From: Styela clava
Lineage: Eukaryota; Chordata; Ascidiacea; Stolidobranchia; Styelidae
NCBI RefSeq assembly: GCF_964204865.1
Contig: NC_135255.1
Span: forward strand, 9,639,135 to 9,703,134
Direction of reading: 5' to 3'
Length of the DNA: 64,000 nt
Of the stretch, positions 37,351-49,800 are shown one piece after another. The notes below the pieces were generated by a model. That model was not told where the DNA came from, did no database searches, and worked only from the letters and a program-made list of their open reading frames with translations. Within the stretch, counting starts at the first letter, position 1; the number at the start of each line of letters is the position of its first letter. Made by a program: the position numbers and the translations under genes.

Positions 37351-39455
37351 ATAGCAGTGATTATACAGTCAACTATACAAGCGATCAAAATGAAATTATT
37401 GAACCTCTATATCAATTTAGAATCTTTGCACAATTTATTTAAAATTTTTGCACCAACTCGGAATACAAAAACAAGATTGTTATTTTGAATTTATAATTAA
37501 ATAGTAAAAATGTATGCTAAGTATGTATACGAATGTGGATATGCCCACTGGATTAAGTTGTTGAGTAGAGACATAATTATGCTCACTGCCGGTTCATCTT
37601 TATGAATTATACAGAGATGTCTTAAAGCTTTACAATAAACTTCTCGCAAGATATACAAAGCCGTGCAATTATTTTTCTTTTCGTCGTTTCTTTTCTGGTT
37701 CGCGTTTGTTTAGAAGCTTTTTTTTTGAATTGATTTACAGCCTTTTTCTTTTCCATATATATGGTTTTCTTTGAAATCACTTACATTGCTTATTGAAAGT
37801 GATTCTGAAGATGGTGCGGTATAGTCTGTTGACTTATCTGAAACTTTGGTCAAAAATACATGCATAAGTCACAAAACATCATCACAGTGTTTTAGTCCAA
37901 TTCATAATTACGCTACTCTTGATTGATCGAACAAACGAAATGTTTGAAACTGGGAATTGCATTATTACTCAAATAAACCAGAGTTTCTAAACGGTGCACT
38001 ACAATTATTCGTAGATAGCTGCGCTATTTGTGATGGGCTACAAGTGATATTATGATTTGATTTATTACCATTCATTGGTATCAATTTAAGATACCGTATT
38101 TAATAAAAAACAAGCATAGCAAACTCATTTAGTCACCTCCTGGCACAGCTTTCTCTGAATCACTACCCGCATTTCCGTCTGCCAAGTTCTGAAACGTGGG
38201 CCATCCCGTTGGAGAGTCACCAACATGTGAACAAAAAATACAGCCCAGTAAATAACTAGATGAAGATGGTAAAATAACACAGGGATATGTGCCAAATCCC
38301 AAATAAAATTGCTAGCAATGCAATTCTTCAAAACTGTTTTCCGAAGATAAAATATTCTAATCTAATATGAAGCGGTGTATTAGATATTTTTATTTACACC
38401 AAACTATACAAACATATACTGAGTGGCGTCAACCACTCGCTTCTCGTATATCCTTCTGTTTCGAGAAAAAATTGAATTCATTGAATTTTCACAATCTTCG
38501 TTTGTATTTTCATCTGGATTTAGAAATCCTTCTGAATTACACACTCTTACAAACGCAAACCCAGTCGTGGCATTATTTTGATGGTCAGATCAGGACTACG
38601 ACCAGTAAAAGCATAACAGTATCAGTAGTCTATATTTTGATAATCTGGATTACGTGAAAAATCTCAACACCAAAAATATAGTAACCCTAATATTAAAAAT
38701 CGTTATGACTAATCACCTTATCCGATGAGTGATGATTTCCAGCAGCATTCCTCGTGACCATGAAAACCTTGTTTCAAGTTATTATGACTCGACTCCAACT
38801 CACTGGGTAACTAATAACACCTGACACAAAAGACTTGGATCTCTTCTCCAAACACAACTGTTCTATTTTATCTAAATTTCTGCAATCACGCACTCATGAA
38901 GATCCCAATCCCCTCACGGCGTCCAGATTACATGCGAACAAAACGGCAAACGTGGTAAAGTTCTCGGCGAACCCGACAGTTTTACATTTGCGTCACAAAG
39001 CCTCTTTAGTACGGAGTTGTGAATTGAGGTCCTTTTCAGTTTATTGAGATTATATTGCAAAAAACAGAACGGACGATCTTCATGTTCTGCCTGGTTATTG
39101 TATCAAAATTATCAAACCTATTCTCCAAAAATCGTAAAAACATATACCGAAAAATTAAAAGATTTTTGCATAAACAAAATGTCCACTTAATGTACGAAAA
39201 TTAAACCCGTTGATTATAAACCAGCAGAACCATTGTCCCCTTAAAGTTGGCGAAAATGTGCAGATATTTGAAAAATATTAAAGGAACATATTATTTTTAA
39301 TACTGTTTTATGAGAGAAAAAGAGATTTCAGCAAAATATCGCAAAACGTTTTAATTACGGAACGTGGAATAATTAAGCGGACAGGAAAATGTCTACCCAA
39401 TTTTTCCGTCTACATAACTGTCGCTTTTTTAGCGCGGTATGTCTACTTAACTACC
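37351..39455. other. non-repetitive interior right of the satellite
   Basis: No supported gene. The short frames (for example 38367-38657 plus, 38125-38331 minus) lack splice context or recognisable motifs. Contains a possible MITE end 'atatagtaaccct' near 38681. Confidence 0.35.
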
Positions 39456-39829
39456 GTATTAGATATATATATATATATATATATATACATATCAACGTTT
39501 TATGATTTATTAGAGCTTACCAACTTCTATTTTTAATTGACTATGAATTGACTATATTCAATTAATCACAATTTTGTCTTTGGTCTAACCATTTTCCCCT
39601 CGCTTGTCGTTTGTCTTTTATGTAACTTATATAAATTTATTCAAATATGCCTTTTTTATAAATTTATAGTTGAGTTGTTTTTCTTTTTTTTTCTCTATTA
39701 TATGATTTTAGTAAAGTTGCGTTTGCTGCGAATTTTTTCAATGATTCAAAATATTTTCATCATAACGACTATTGCATAGTCAATGTTTGTAGCAAATGTA
39801 GTTATTTTTTTACACTGAACCAGTAACAG

Positions 39830-39985
39830 CGCTTTAGGTGTCGCTGCTTGAAGACCTAATATGGTCCCTCGCGACTCCTGTCGCACAAATATCATTATTA
39901 TTATATTTATTTATTGTACCAATTTTGTGTGCATTTGATGTTTTTGTGACGACGAATAAATGATTGATTGATTGATTGATCTGCA
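39830..39985 (+). repeat. 3' end of a LINE/SINE-like retroelement with TGAT tail
   Basis: An AATAAA-like 'gaataaa' is followed by tandem TGAT units (39957-39980). A second element with the same tail type ends at 40862. Confidence 0.5.
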
Positions 39986-40639
39986 GGTAAAGTACGTACG
40001 CTAGTTTAGTACCACAAGTACTTCTAGCATGATTGTACTCAAAAAATATACTGTAGTTAGCCCGCGGCTGCTTCGCTACGCTTGAGTGCTACTCCTGGAC
40101 GTCATCGTTTTTCTATATCTTGAGGAGGTTTTGGTCTGGTATTTATGTGTAGTTTTTGAGGGATTTTATGAACAAAAACAACTAGAAAGATGGCTGGGCA
40201 CTCACATGGTCATTTGGTAAATCCAGACTGTAAGTTGGTGTGTAAGCACAGAAGCACGCACACATTCCAGATAAAAACACTTGTATATCCTTTCATCCCT
40301 GCCTTTCATTCCACGCGTTTTTTTTTATCTGTTTTGTACATTTGATAAATTGTTGGGAATTTTTTTGTGTTTTTGAAAGCAAGATGTTTTCTACACCTAT
40401 TTACCTGTTTAGATATACACAAACTTGAATTCCAGTCTCGGAATTTGCTGCATTCAAATATTTAAAACCAGCTTCATTTATATATATATGATATGTGGGG
40501 TAAATTCTGGTGATCTTCCAGTTGCCATAATTGGACGGAAGAAGTCGTCACAAGTCTATTTCCATTACATTTGATTTATCTATCTAAATTTTGTTATTAT
40601 TTCGTGTAAGTTCCACAGATTCCTTCAGCCATTATCTGT

Positions 40640-40862
40640 TTTTCAGATGATTGCCCGATTCTGAATTGTGTTTTTTTGTATTCTTGTATTATTATTATTT
40701 TTATTTATTTTTTGGTGGGCGGCCGCGTACTTTTTTTTACGTTTTTTACCCTTATTTTAAGTTATGCTCGCCCTCCAGGTATCTCTGCATTTCATTTTGT
40801 TTGCCTACTTTTTGTGCTGTTTTGTTTTTATGTCAGAGTATCGAAATAAATGATTGATTGAT
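40640..40862 (+). repeat. 3' end of a LINE-like retroelement with TGAT tail
   Basis: Carries 'ttttaagttatgctcgccc' and ends 'aataaatgattgattgat'. The body resembles the intronic fragment at 28498-28570. Short tandem 3' tails of this kind are typical of CR1/L2-type LINEs, but no reverse transcriptase is present here. Confidence 0.5.
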
Positions 40863-41368
40863 CTGTACAAGTACAACCCTACACGTGATAAGTACACGAG
40901 ACTTAAAAGTCCTTTCCAGACATGAATAGGCTCGGGTATGGTTCACTGATTTATTGGAAAATAAATGGACCTAGGCTATATGTATATGGGTCGTTTTGTA
41001 ATATTATTGTTGTTGTTGTTCTTGTTGTTTATCTCGGCATTTTCTCTTTTATCGTTATAAAAAAAATCGCTTTTTTTTAACTACTAGACCAAATGCTTTT
41101 AAATTTTCAGCAGTTGAAGATCGTAGCCTACTTTTCGCTAAAAGAATTGCTTTTTTGTGTCCATATATTTAAGCATATATTTCTCTTGTTTCAAGACATA
41201 ACAGAGTAGCATGTCGTCATGCCTGCGTCCGCATCAAGTAACATCTAACAGTGGAGCGACGGCAGTGTGATTATAGTTAGAGGGTGGTAATTGTTGTTTC
41301 CAGCATTATAGTACAGTTTTGAAACAGCCTACAAAACAGCCCACCATCTTTGCGTCGGTACCCTAAGT

Positions 41369-42714
41369 CATAGGTTCTCAAAGTGCTCCGTACGGAGCCC
41401 CAGGGCTCCGCAAGAGAAACCCAGGGGCTCCGCGAGCTATTCGATTACTTTTTAAAATACTGACTAATTTCGTAACTGTTCAAAGAAGCAATAACAGCTT
41501 TGATAATATAGGACAACAGTATAGCCTCGAAATATGGCAAAGAGGCGGAATTAAAAAATGATATTATTTATAAGCAGGAGCGCAGCAAGGATTCTTAAGA
41601 GGGAGGTGGTTCAAAATTGGAATCGGAAATTTCCGCGCAACATTTTTTGCGATTAAAAAAACGGATAACGAGATTTCTGTTGCGTAAAATATTCAATCCA
41701 TGTCCATGTCCACATATTCAATCGTTACTCACGTTTGATTCGAGATTACTATTAGGATTACTAAAATGAAAGCATACTATTCTAAAATAACATAAAATAC
41801 GTGATAAACTACCAACTATAAATAAATTGGAGTCGTATTTTTGCGATCTTGGAATTTGTCAAACTTGATTCGTTCTTTCGCACTTAAGATTATTTTTAAG
41901 CAAGATATCGTCGTTTAAAAAATTGCAATGTCTGGGCAAAATACGAACAATTGAAATTTATTTTATTGCATTCGGCTCCGTTGGTAGTTTCAGATTGAAA
42001 AAGGGTACATCGCGGATCGCGCGCACAATTGATTGCGTGCGGCTCCGTCGGTAGTTTCAAAATGGGGAAAAAAGGTACATCGCGCGCACAATTGACTGTG
42101 TTTCGATTTCGCAGTTACTACTACGATGAAAACCTAACATAACACCAAATTTTGTGATTTACAATGTCTATAAAAGCGTTTTCAATCTGAGGCGAGTCTG
42201 CTGAAACCAAACGTGTGATCTTCCATTTTAAGTTTTAGTTTTAATATTTTAGAATGCCGCTTTTCAATCAAGAAATGTGAGTTGCGGATTTACCTCTTCA
42301 TTAATTATTATTTTTAGCATGACTATAATGATAATGACGTCGATGACTATAATATGGTAACATATTTTTCACATTCAACTGATGATTCCCCACGAGAACA
42401 AAAAAGCAATTAACGTCGTCATTGTGTAACAATACATGTATATGCCGATCGACCCCTAATTTATTAGTATGTTTGTCAAGTGTCAAATTTACAGCTTTAG
42501 TATATATATATAATTTATGCTTAAAATTTAGTTTTATTTATGACTTGCATCAACCCTATTAAAAAAGGTTCAGCATTTAAATTGGGTAAAGTACTTTTAA
42601 CTTGCTCAGGAATGTTAATCTGAAAGTAACAATTTTAACATTTATTTTGGGGCTCCGTGAATAATAGTCAACCTTTTCAAGGGCTCCGCAACACCAAAAG
42701 TTTGAGAACCCCTG
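41369..42714. mobile_element. hAT element, 1346 bp, non-autonomous
   Basis: Ends CATAGGTTCTCAAAG and CTTTTGGTGTTGCGGAGCCC... (read from the right: CAGGGGTTCTCAAAC). A perfect 8-bp duplication CCCTAAGT lies at 41361-41368 and 42715-42722. Both termini repeat 'ggggctccg'. Transposase frames are absent or broken. The decayed copy at 180-1010 belongs to the same family. Confidence 0.93.
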
Positions 42715-43601
42715 CCCTAAGTTATCAAAGTGGAGAAGGGGCAGAGTATTTCTGATTTTCTGTGATTGCATTTATTGGATGGTAATTAAAGGTTTATATC
42801 AGGATTATAGCACAAAAGTAAGAATTCAGATACTCCCAAGTAGGGATGGGTGATATAGAATACCGAATCCAGAGGATTTCAATTCCTAAGACTCGGTTTT
42901 CGGCGCCGTTCGTCAATTTTTGAATTTTGAATTTATAATTTATTAATCAGGGTCGAGTGTTTTTCTCTCGCGACAAAATCTGTCTCGCGGTATCAAACAC
43001 CGTAATCCCAGCTTGAATATTCAGTACGCGATGACGGCGTTATTGCACCATTTTATTCATTATCATTGGTGCCGAGTGCCATCTTACAGTCAATTTTTCG
43101 AATGCAACAATCTTAATTTTTTGGAATAGTGAAACATTCTTTATCTTATATTAAATGACTTTTCGAGTTCTCCCGGAAAATGATGAGTATTCGTCGACGT
43201 TAGATGATAAAACATTATTTGCGATTAATTTAGATCAAATTTTACTTTTCACGACATCCAGTTTTCGAAAATAAGAAGTTATAACGCAAAACAGTGCGCT
43301 TTGTCAGATTTTTTTGCACTCCCAACATATATCTTAGATTTCGGGTCGCTGATGAATTCGTTCCTATCGCCCTAGCGTGACACATGCCTGGCCGAGTGTC
43401 GGGCGGTATTTTAGTCGACGATAAATTGAAAAAGTTGCGATGATAACTAGAAATTAAAATTGGGTAACAAAAATGAATTTGTCTCAAGATGTTATTATAT
43501 GAGCTTTGCTCTCAGAAGCAAGCGATTTCTATCAAACGCACAAGACATTCAAACAATATATAACGATATCATATCAGTCCGATAACCTACATCCTCCTTA
43601 G

Positions 43602-43780
43602 GGTTCCATTACATTTGAACCCAAGTACATTTGAACTCACGACAATTGCACCTGCATACTATTGCACATATGTATTTTTTTGTTTTACGGATATTTGAAC
43701 CCATACTAACCAATGTGTTTTAGCACCCACATATAGATTGAACCCGCGGATATACACATGGGTTCAAATGTACGGTCACC
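43602..43780. mobile_element. Mutator-type MITE copy A, 179 bp
   Basis: Inverted ends GGTTCCATTACATTTGAACC / GGTTCAAATGTACGGTCACC with a perfect 9-bp duplication CCTCCTTAG at 43593-43601 and 43781-43789. Opposite orientation to copy B at 61310-61512. Confidence 0.88.
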
Positions 43781-44071
43781 CCTCCTTAGACATCGGCTAC
43801 GGCTAGATAGCCGAGGACTACACACGCCACAATATCGCGTTGAGAGAATACCATGACGCATCACCCAAGCGTAACGAGAGAACTGTGTAACATAAATAAA
43901 CAAAGACGACAAAGGCGCGAGCGAATATTAAGTTAACCTATAGTCACACAGGTTGAATGAATTCAATGAAATCGAATTCCATAAAAAATGTATAGTTGAA
44001 AACATTCCAACATTCCTTCTGTCTGGAGCGCAGAATTGTAACTGATTTAAAATTTAATTTTTTGTATAGGA

Positions 44072-44907
44072 CAGGGTGGCCAACCATCTTTCGACTGCGA
44101 TCGACTAAAATCTTCAAAATAGCTTGCGATCTACTGATCTGGTAAGAAGATCATACACAAAAACGATTGAGTACTCAATATGCAGATAACTGCACGTCTG
44201 CACACCCCCATACCAAAAATTCCACCGCTGCAAATTAGCTCGGCTCTGTGGGCTCATTTCTAATGAAATCGCAACCAAAATTTGTATATTTTATGTTCCA
44301 TTTGATTTGGTTATGTAATTGTACTCGGGGTAAATTTTCTTTATTTATTTAAGATTTATTCTAATCATACAATTGAGATCTAAGACCTTCCTAATTTTTA
44401 GTCGTATGTGTATTCTCAAATCATAAGTATTATATGGCTGATCAAATTTCAGTATCTGATTTACAATTTCCTCAAAGTCATATTCGTCGCTCGCTTTGAA
44501 TTAGAAAAATTGGCATTCTGATGCCCCTGCTACCGTGGCAAATACACTTTACCACAGTAGTCTTGGAGTTAGAATGAGAAAATAACTTTCGCATGCCGCA
44601 GAAGGCATTGTAGGATTGTTTTCCCGTCATGACACGTGTTCATTTCTAAACCAGCGGTGAAACTTTCATTTATTACGTATAATTATGCTCTATCAGGCTT
44701 GTCCAGACGAAAATACTGTACTGTATATAGTATTTTGCGCGCGTATTCATTCTGTATTAAAACACACAGCAGGCGATACATGGAACTGGTTCAAGACAAT
44801 TTGTGGGGAATGTTAATAAATTTACTTAATTAACATCAGACGCGATCGACATACTCAACGCGTGGCGATCGACCGGTAGATCGCGATCGACTTGTTGGCC
44901 ACCCCTG
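44072..44907. mobile_element. hAT element, 836 bp, non-autonomous
   Basis: Inverted ends CAGGGTGGCCAACCATC / GTTGGCCACCCCTG with a perfect 8-bp duplication GTATAGGA (44064-44071, 44908-44915). 'gatcgac' motifs cluster near both ends. No intact transposase. Confidence 0.93.
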
Positions 44908-45571
44908 GTATAGGATATCATGTCATCAGTTTGATGGTTGGAAATAAAAAGAATAGAAATACCATTTCCTTATTAAATAATAGAACCCCACACTATGTGG
45001 CAGTAATAATGAATGTAAAACTCCTAAACATATAAATGAGTTCGCTGATTTTAATGATAAATATTGAAATCTTACAAAGATGATAATGGCATTTCCAAAC
45101 AACATACCTACTCATCCAAAATTGATTTTTCTTTTTCTAAAGATTCTATGTCTACAACATGATTCTTGGCGTTTTAAAACGCTTTAAAATCCATTCAAAA
45201 ATAACCCATTACGTTTGAAATTCATAATAGCAAGACAAGGCAGTGTAAACATTTACTGCCTTTTAAAAATGATAATATGCCTAGTGAATTAACAATCGAC
45301 AAGCATTTCCTGTGTCAAAGGCAAGCAATAATATTTTATTAAAGTGAATAAAATAAAATAAATCTCCATATTACAGTTTGACTTGATAGCAAATAAAAAA
45401 AAAAACGCAAAAATAATTTATTGTTGAAAATCCTGTATAAATAGATAATATCTGATGACAGAATACGATTAAACGATCAATATAAAAATATACGATAATA
45501 CGATCAATATAAAAAGATACTGAAAGGAAGAAGACAAAAAACACAATACATGTTGACTATGTTATAGGTCA

Positions 45572-46272
45572 GGGTGGTCTAAGGTTGGAGGGCCGCAAAA
45601 ACTTTTGAGGTTGAATCGCGGGCCATGTGAAGGCGTGGGGCTATCGTCAAAGATAACCAAGTCCGTCAAGTTGAGACTCCGGACCCAGCTAAAAAAAAAA
45701 CTTGATCGCGCGGTGCTTATTCAGCTCTGCGCTTCGTCACTGTTATCACGGTATCCAGGCCGGATAGCGACTGTCATAATGGCGACTTCATTTCATAATA
45801 GCGACGTAATCAAGTGAGCGACTGTCAAAACAACTACCGTATTAAAACAGCGACTGTTGAGTTATCGACCTAACTCGTGTTAGGGTTAGGGACCTCTCTA
45901 CACACTATGCACGCACAAACAGGCAAACACATTGAGTGAAAGATTTAAACCAAAAGGGACTTTAGAACAACATTTTATTTAGACTACCCCTAACCCTAAC
46001 GCTATCATAACAGTCTCTGTTTTAATGCGGTCGCCATTATGACAGTCGTTCACTTGATTACGTCGCTATTATGAAGTCGCTGTTCTGACAGTCGCTATTT
46101 GGAACCCGAGCCGTTGTCACATGGCCAACGCTTGAAAATAGATGAGTGCTTTACTAAAATAAAGGTACAAAACGTCTCTCCGAATGAGGAGTTACTTGAC
46201 GCGAGCTTAAGGTACGAAGTTTGTCTGCATAAGACATTTCATTCTCCTTGTACCGACCACATGACGTCATTC
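45572..46272. repeat. foldback repeat with hAT-like head; copy 1 of a 350-bp direct repeat
   Basis: Begins with the hAT-like head CAGGGTGGTCTAAGG. 45768-45833 and about 46037-46100 are inverted copies sharing 'gcgacgtaatcaagtga' and 'cgactgtcataatggcgac'. The segment 45915-46272 recurs almost unchanged at 48088-48438. A frame inside (K-I-D-E-C-F-T-K-I-K-V-Q-N-V-S-P-N-E-E) could be a decayed transposase piece, which is only a guess. Confidence 0.6.
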
Positions 46273-46819
46273 GTATATTGGTCTTGACGTTTATAGATAC
46301 AACATTGACGCAATTTCATTACCGTACATTTTCATCACATTCGAGTGATATATTTTATAAAGTTCAGCACGAAATGCTATTTTGCAAAGCCACGCACACA
46401 ATGACATAAAAGTTTAGCAAAACTATGACACTTACATTCTTTATCTTCACCTTAATTTTCTAATGTCTTGATGCACAATGTAGATTGATATCCATGGTTA
46501 AAGTAAAATAATTTGTATAACGTAATTTTGAATTTGTATATGATTTTTTTTTTCAATCGGTAAGGTTTCAAAAAGTAAACTATGAAACGCTGTGCAATTC
46601 TTCATTATTTCATGGAAGTCGTCCACTTGCGCACGAAATTTCAGGATATCCAATTGTATACATAACATGATTCGCCACACGTGGAAACGTGGAATAATAT
46701 TTCAAAACATCCGTAGATGACAAATTGAATACCTTGCAGACGAACCAAGAATCCGCTCGAAAGTGTGTGTGCATTCTTTCGAAAAAGCTTGTGAATTTCT
46801 AATGCTGTATGAATACATA

Positions 46820-46827
46820 TATATAAA
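46820..46827 (+). promoter_or_regulatory. possible TATA box of the modular protease gene
   Basis: TATATAAA 64 nt upstream of the ATG at 46891. It lies in an AT-rich region, so chance occurrence is possible. Confidence 0.3.
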
Positions 46828-46890
46828 CTGTATTCGTCAATATATATCATAAGATTCAGACTCCCTGCTGAATTTGTTAACCGAACGAAG

Positions 46891-49800
46891 ATGTCAACAA
46901 CTATACTCATACCTGTTATCGCGTTCGCGCTTCTATCCTTACCTCAAACCTGTAAGTGCAATTCGTTATTCCAATTCTGATATCGCTGGAATAAAATAAA
47001 ATTGTCTGGTTATGTGGTACATGATATTTTGTCGAAATATTCCATAATTTAAAAAATTTATAAATTAAATGTGTTGTTTCAACCTTCATTTCGAAAAGTT
47101 CACAAACATACTATTAGCCTTCAAAATAACAATTACTTTTTGAGAATCATGTTTTCAGATTCAGACAGTCATGATATTCTTGACAATTGCGATCAAAGAG
47201 GAGATGACAGAGTGAGGTGTTTTGCTGGTGGGCAGCCATCTAAATGTGAAAAGCAGGGATGCTTTATGTGTGGAGCCAACAGGTTATCAAACGAAACAAA
47301 ATGTATAAGAGGTTCGTTTAATATTGTGTCAGTCAGAAATGTCTTGCAATAGAAACCGAGTTACGATACGATCAAAGTTGGAAAAGTTGACTCGCCATCG
47401 AAACGCACAACTGTTTATATGCAGTTAAAATTAGGCAAACTTGAAGGTACTAGGTTGGAAGTGAAAGGAATTTCTAATTCGATTGGGAAATTATTGTAAA
47501 AAATAGCAAGTAAGATATACAAATGTTTTATATAGTTGTCCAAGTGCTTAACGATAATTTATTACCTTATGTACAATAAATCGTTTATATCTGAAAAAAA
47601 TTAAGAAAAAAAAATGTCAAATTGACTGTTGTGTTCAAAAATAGGAAAAGCCTGCAAAAGAACTGATCTTACTGGAGCTGATAACTGCTGGGGAGGCAAA
47701 GAAGGAGAAGAAAATGCTCATGATTGCTTCGTAAAATACAAATGTGCTTGGTGTCCAGATAATGATAAATACAAGTGTGTTCGAGGTTAGAAAAGTTTTA
47801 TATTTCATTTATTTTTTTGGAAGTTTATATTATACGGCATCAGCTGCAATGATATAAGTTTAGTTGACTGTGCTAGATCGGGAAGTATTCAACCCTGCAA
47901 AGTTGTTAATGTACTCATTTTGTTTTCGTTCGAATCCCAAAATACAACCTGATCTGATCCGAAATTAGCCCAATAACGAAGTTGACTTACTTTGAAATAT
48001 GAATTGAATATTATTGTTTTTTGATGCCTAAATTTATTGCTTAACGAAAATAACGTTTTTACGTGAACAAATTTGACCAATTTTATTACAAACAGGCAAA
48101 CACTGCGTAGTGAAAGATTTAAACCAAAAGAGACTTTAAAACAACATTTTATTTGGACTAACCCTAACGCTATCATAGCAGTCGCTGTTTTAATGCGGTC
48201 GCCATTATGACATTCTTTCACTTGATTACGTCGCTATTATGGAGTCGCTGTTATGACAGTCGCTATTTGGAACCCGAGCCGTTGTCACATGGCCAACGCT
48301 TAAAATAGATGAGTGCTTTACTAAGATGAAGGTACAAAACGTCTCTCCGAATGAGGAGTTATTTGACGCGAGCTCAAGGTACGAATTATGTCTGTATAAG
48401 ACAATTCATTCTCCTTGTACCGATCACATGACGTTATTCCCAAATTTGACCAATTTTATTTTCAATATAAACTCGAAATCCATCCTGGACTGGCGGTCAC
48501 CAGTCACTTTAATGCGGGTGAGGCTTTTTTATCACATCAGAATTCTATGCAACATGATGTTTAAACATTTCATCATAAATAGGTTTGTATTTGTACATTT
48601 ATAAGAGGCATGTTGATCCACCTACAAGAGAAACAAGGCCTAAGTGAAAATTTTATAAATATCTTCTTATTTTTACGTATGATGATAATAAAATCATGAA
48701 TAGTGCGCTTAATTTTTTTTTAATAAATAATAATAAATTTTGAAAAGTCTAAAATAATTTACATGAATATTATAATTTAGTGGAAATGTAAAAGTGATGG
48801 AGTGTACTAATTGTAGAATGCACTCGGCTATCCTGAATAAATAGGGATTGTGTCTTTAGGATGAAACCTTTCAGATTAACAAATAATTTTACTATGGTTT
48901 CACGAAATATATTTACTGTAATCATTTGATCAACGTTTCTACATATGATAACTTCTGAGGTATGTTACAACTCATAGTATGCCATCGATTCCCCCCATAC
49001 CAAGTTATAGCACAAACGTGTTATTTCCCGATAAGACTGCCGCTAAAAAAATTGTGTAAAGTATTCATATAAGATGAAACACAATAAGCTTTTGATGATC
49101 ATATTGATACGATAATTGGTAGCAATTACAGCTCCACCTACCTAAAGCAAATGGGTGCCTAATTTCAATTAGAAGAGATGCTAACATTTTATGTTCGGCC
49201 TAGTTTGGTCTAGTCTAGACAAACCATTTTCCATGGTTTGTTTGTTGTGACAAATCAGTGTTTGTAGAATTTGAGCGGAAATTAATGAATTATTAGATCA
49301 ATTATTTACAGAATGAAATCATTTCCTTTTCCCTGTATATTTCGCCGTAATACAGACACTATGAATTGGCAAATAGGCGTTCGGGATTATAGTTGATGCC
49401 TTGTAACAAAATATATTCTGAGACCTCTGTATGTAGATAGTGAATAAAATCCAGTTGTGCCAATGTTAAGCCATGTTATTTCAAACAAAGGCATACATCG
49501 ATTCAATATGACTTTACACTTATATATATATGTTAGATACTTGGTTTTTAGACCAATGCAAATAACAATTACAAGAAAACCCCTCAAAACGACAACACTC
49601 ACCTATGTCAAAACAGTGATAATATGCAACAATACAGTATTAGATACTAAGTATCGCAAATTAATTTGTTCAATGTTGATATTTCCAGTGTGTTGCATAA
49701 ATTTTGATAAAAAGCGACGAGAAACTACTCAAAATCTTTATACTAATACCGAAGTTTTCTATATATAAATTATATACTTTTATACTTTCATACTGCCTGA

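Larger units (their letters stand above)
34015..39456. mobile_element. possible pogo/Tigger-like element spanning a satellite array
   Basis: Inverted ends CGGTAGTTAAACGGACC and GTCTACTTAACTACCG face each other 5.4 kb apart. They are flanked by TA (34013-34014, 39457-39458) and by (TA)n runs. Subterminal stretches repeat 'taagcggac' and 'gtccacttaa', reminiscent of the end sequences of pogo/Tigger elements. No DDE transposase frame is visible. It could equally be two separate insertions of one family on either side of the satellite. Confidence 0.4.

Noticed and set aside
46015..46080. Short telomere-like CCCTAACCCTAA run and symmetric 'gcgac' motifs near it
   Set aside because: Only about two telomere-type units, embedded in the foldback repeat. 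Not an interstitial telomere array.
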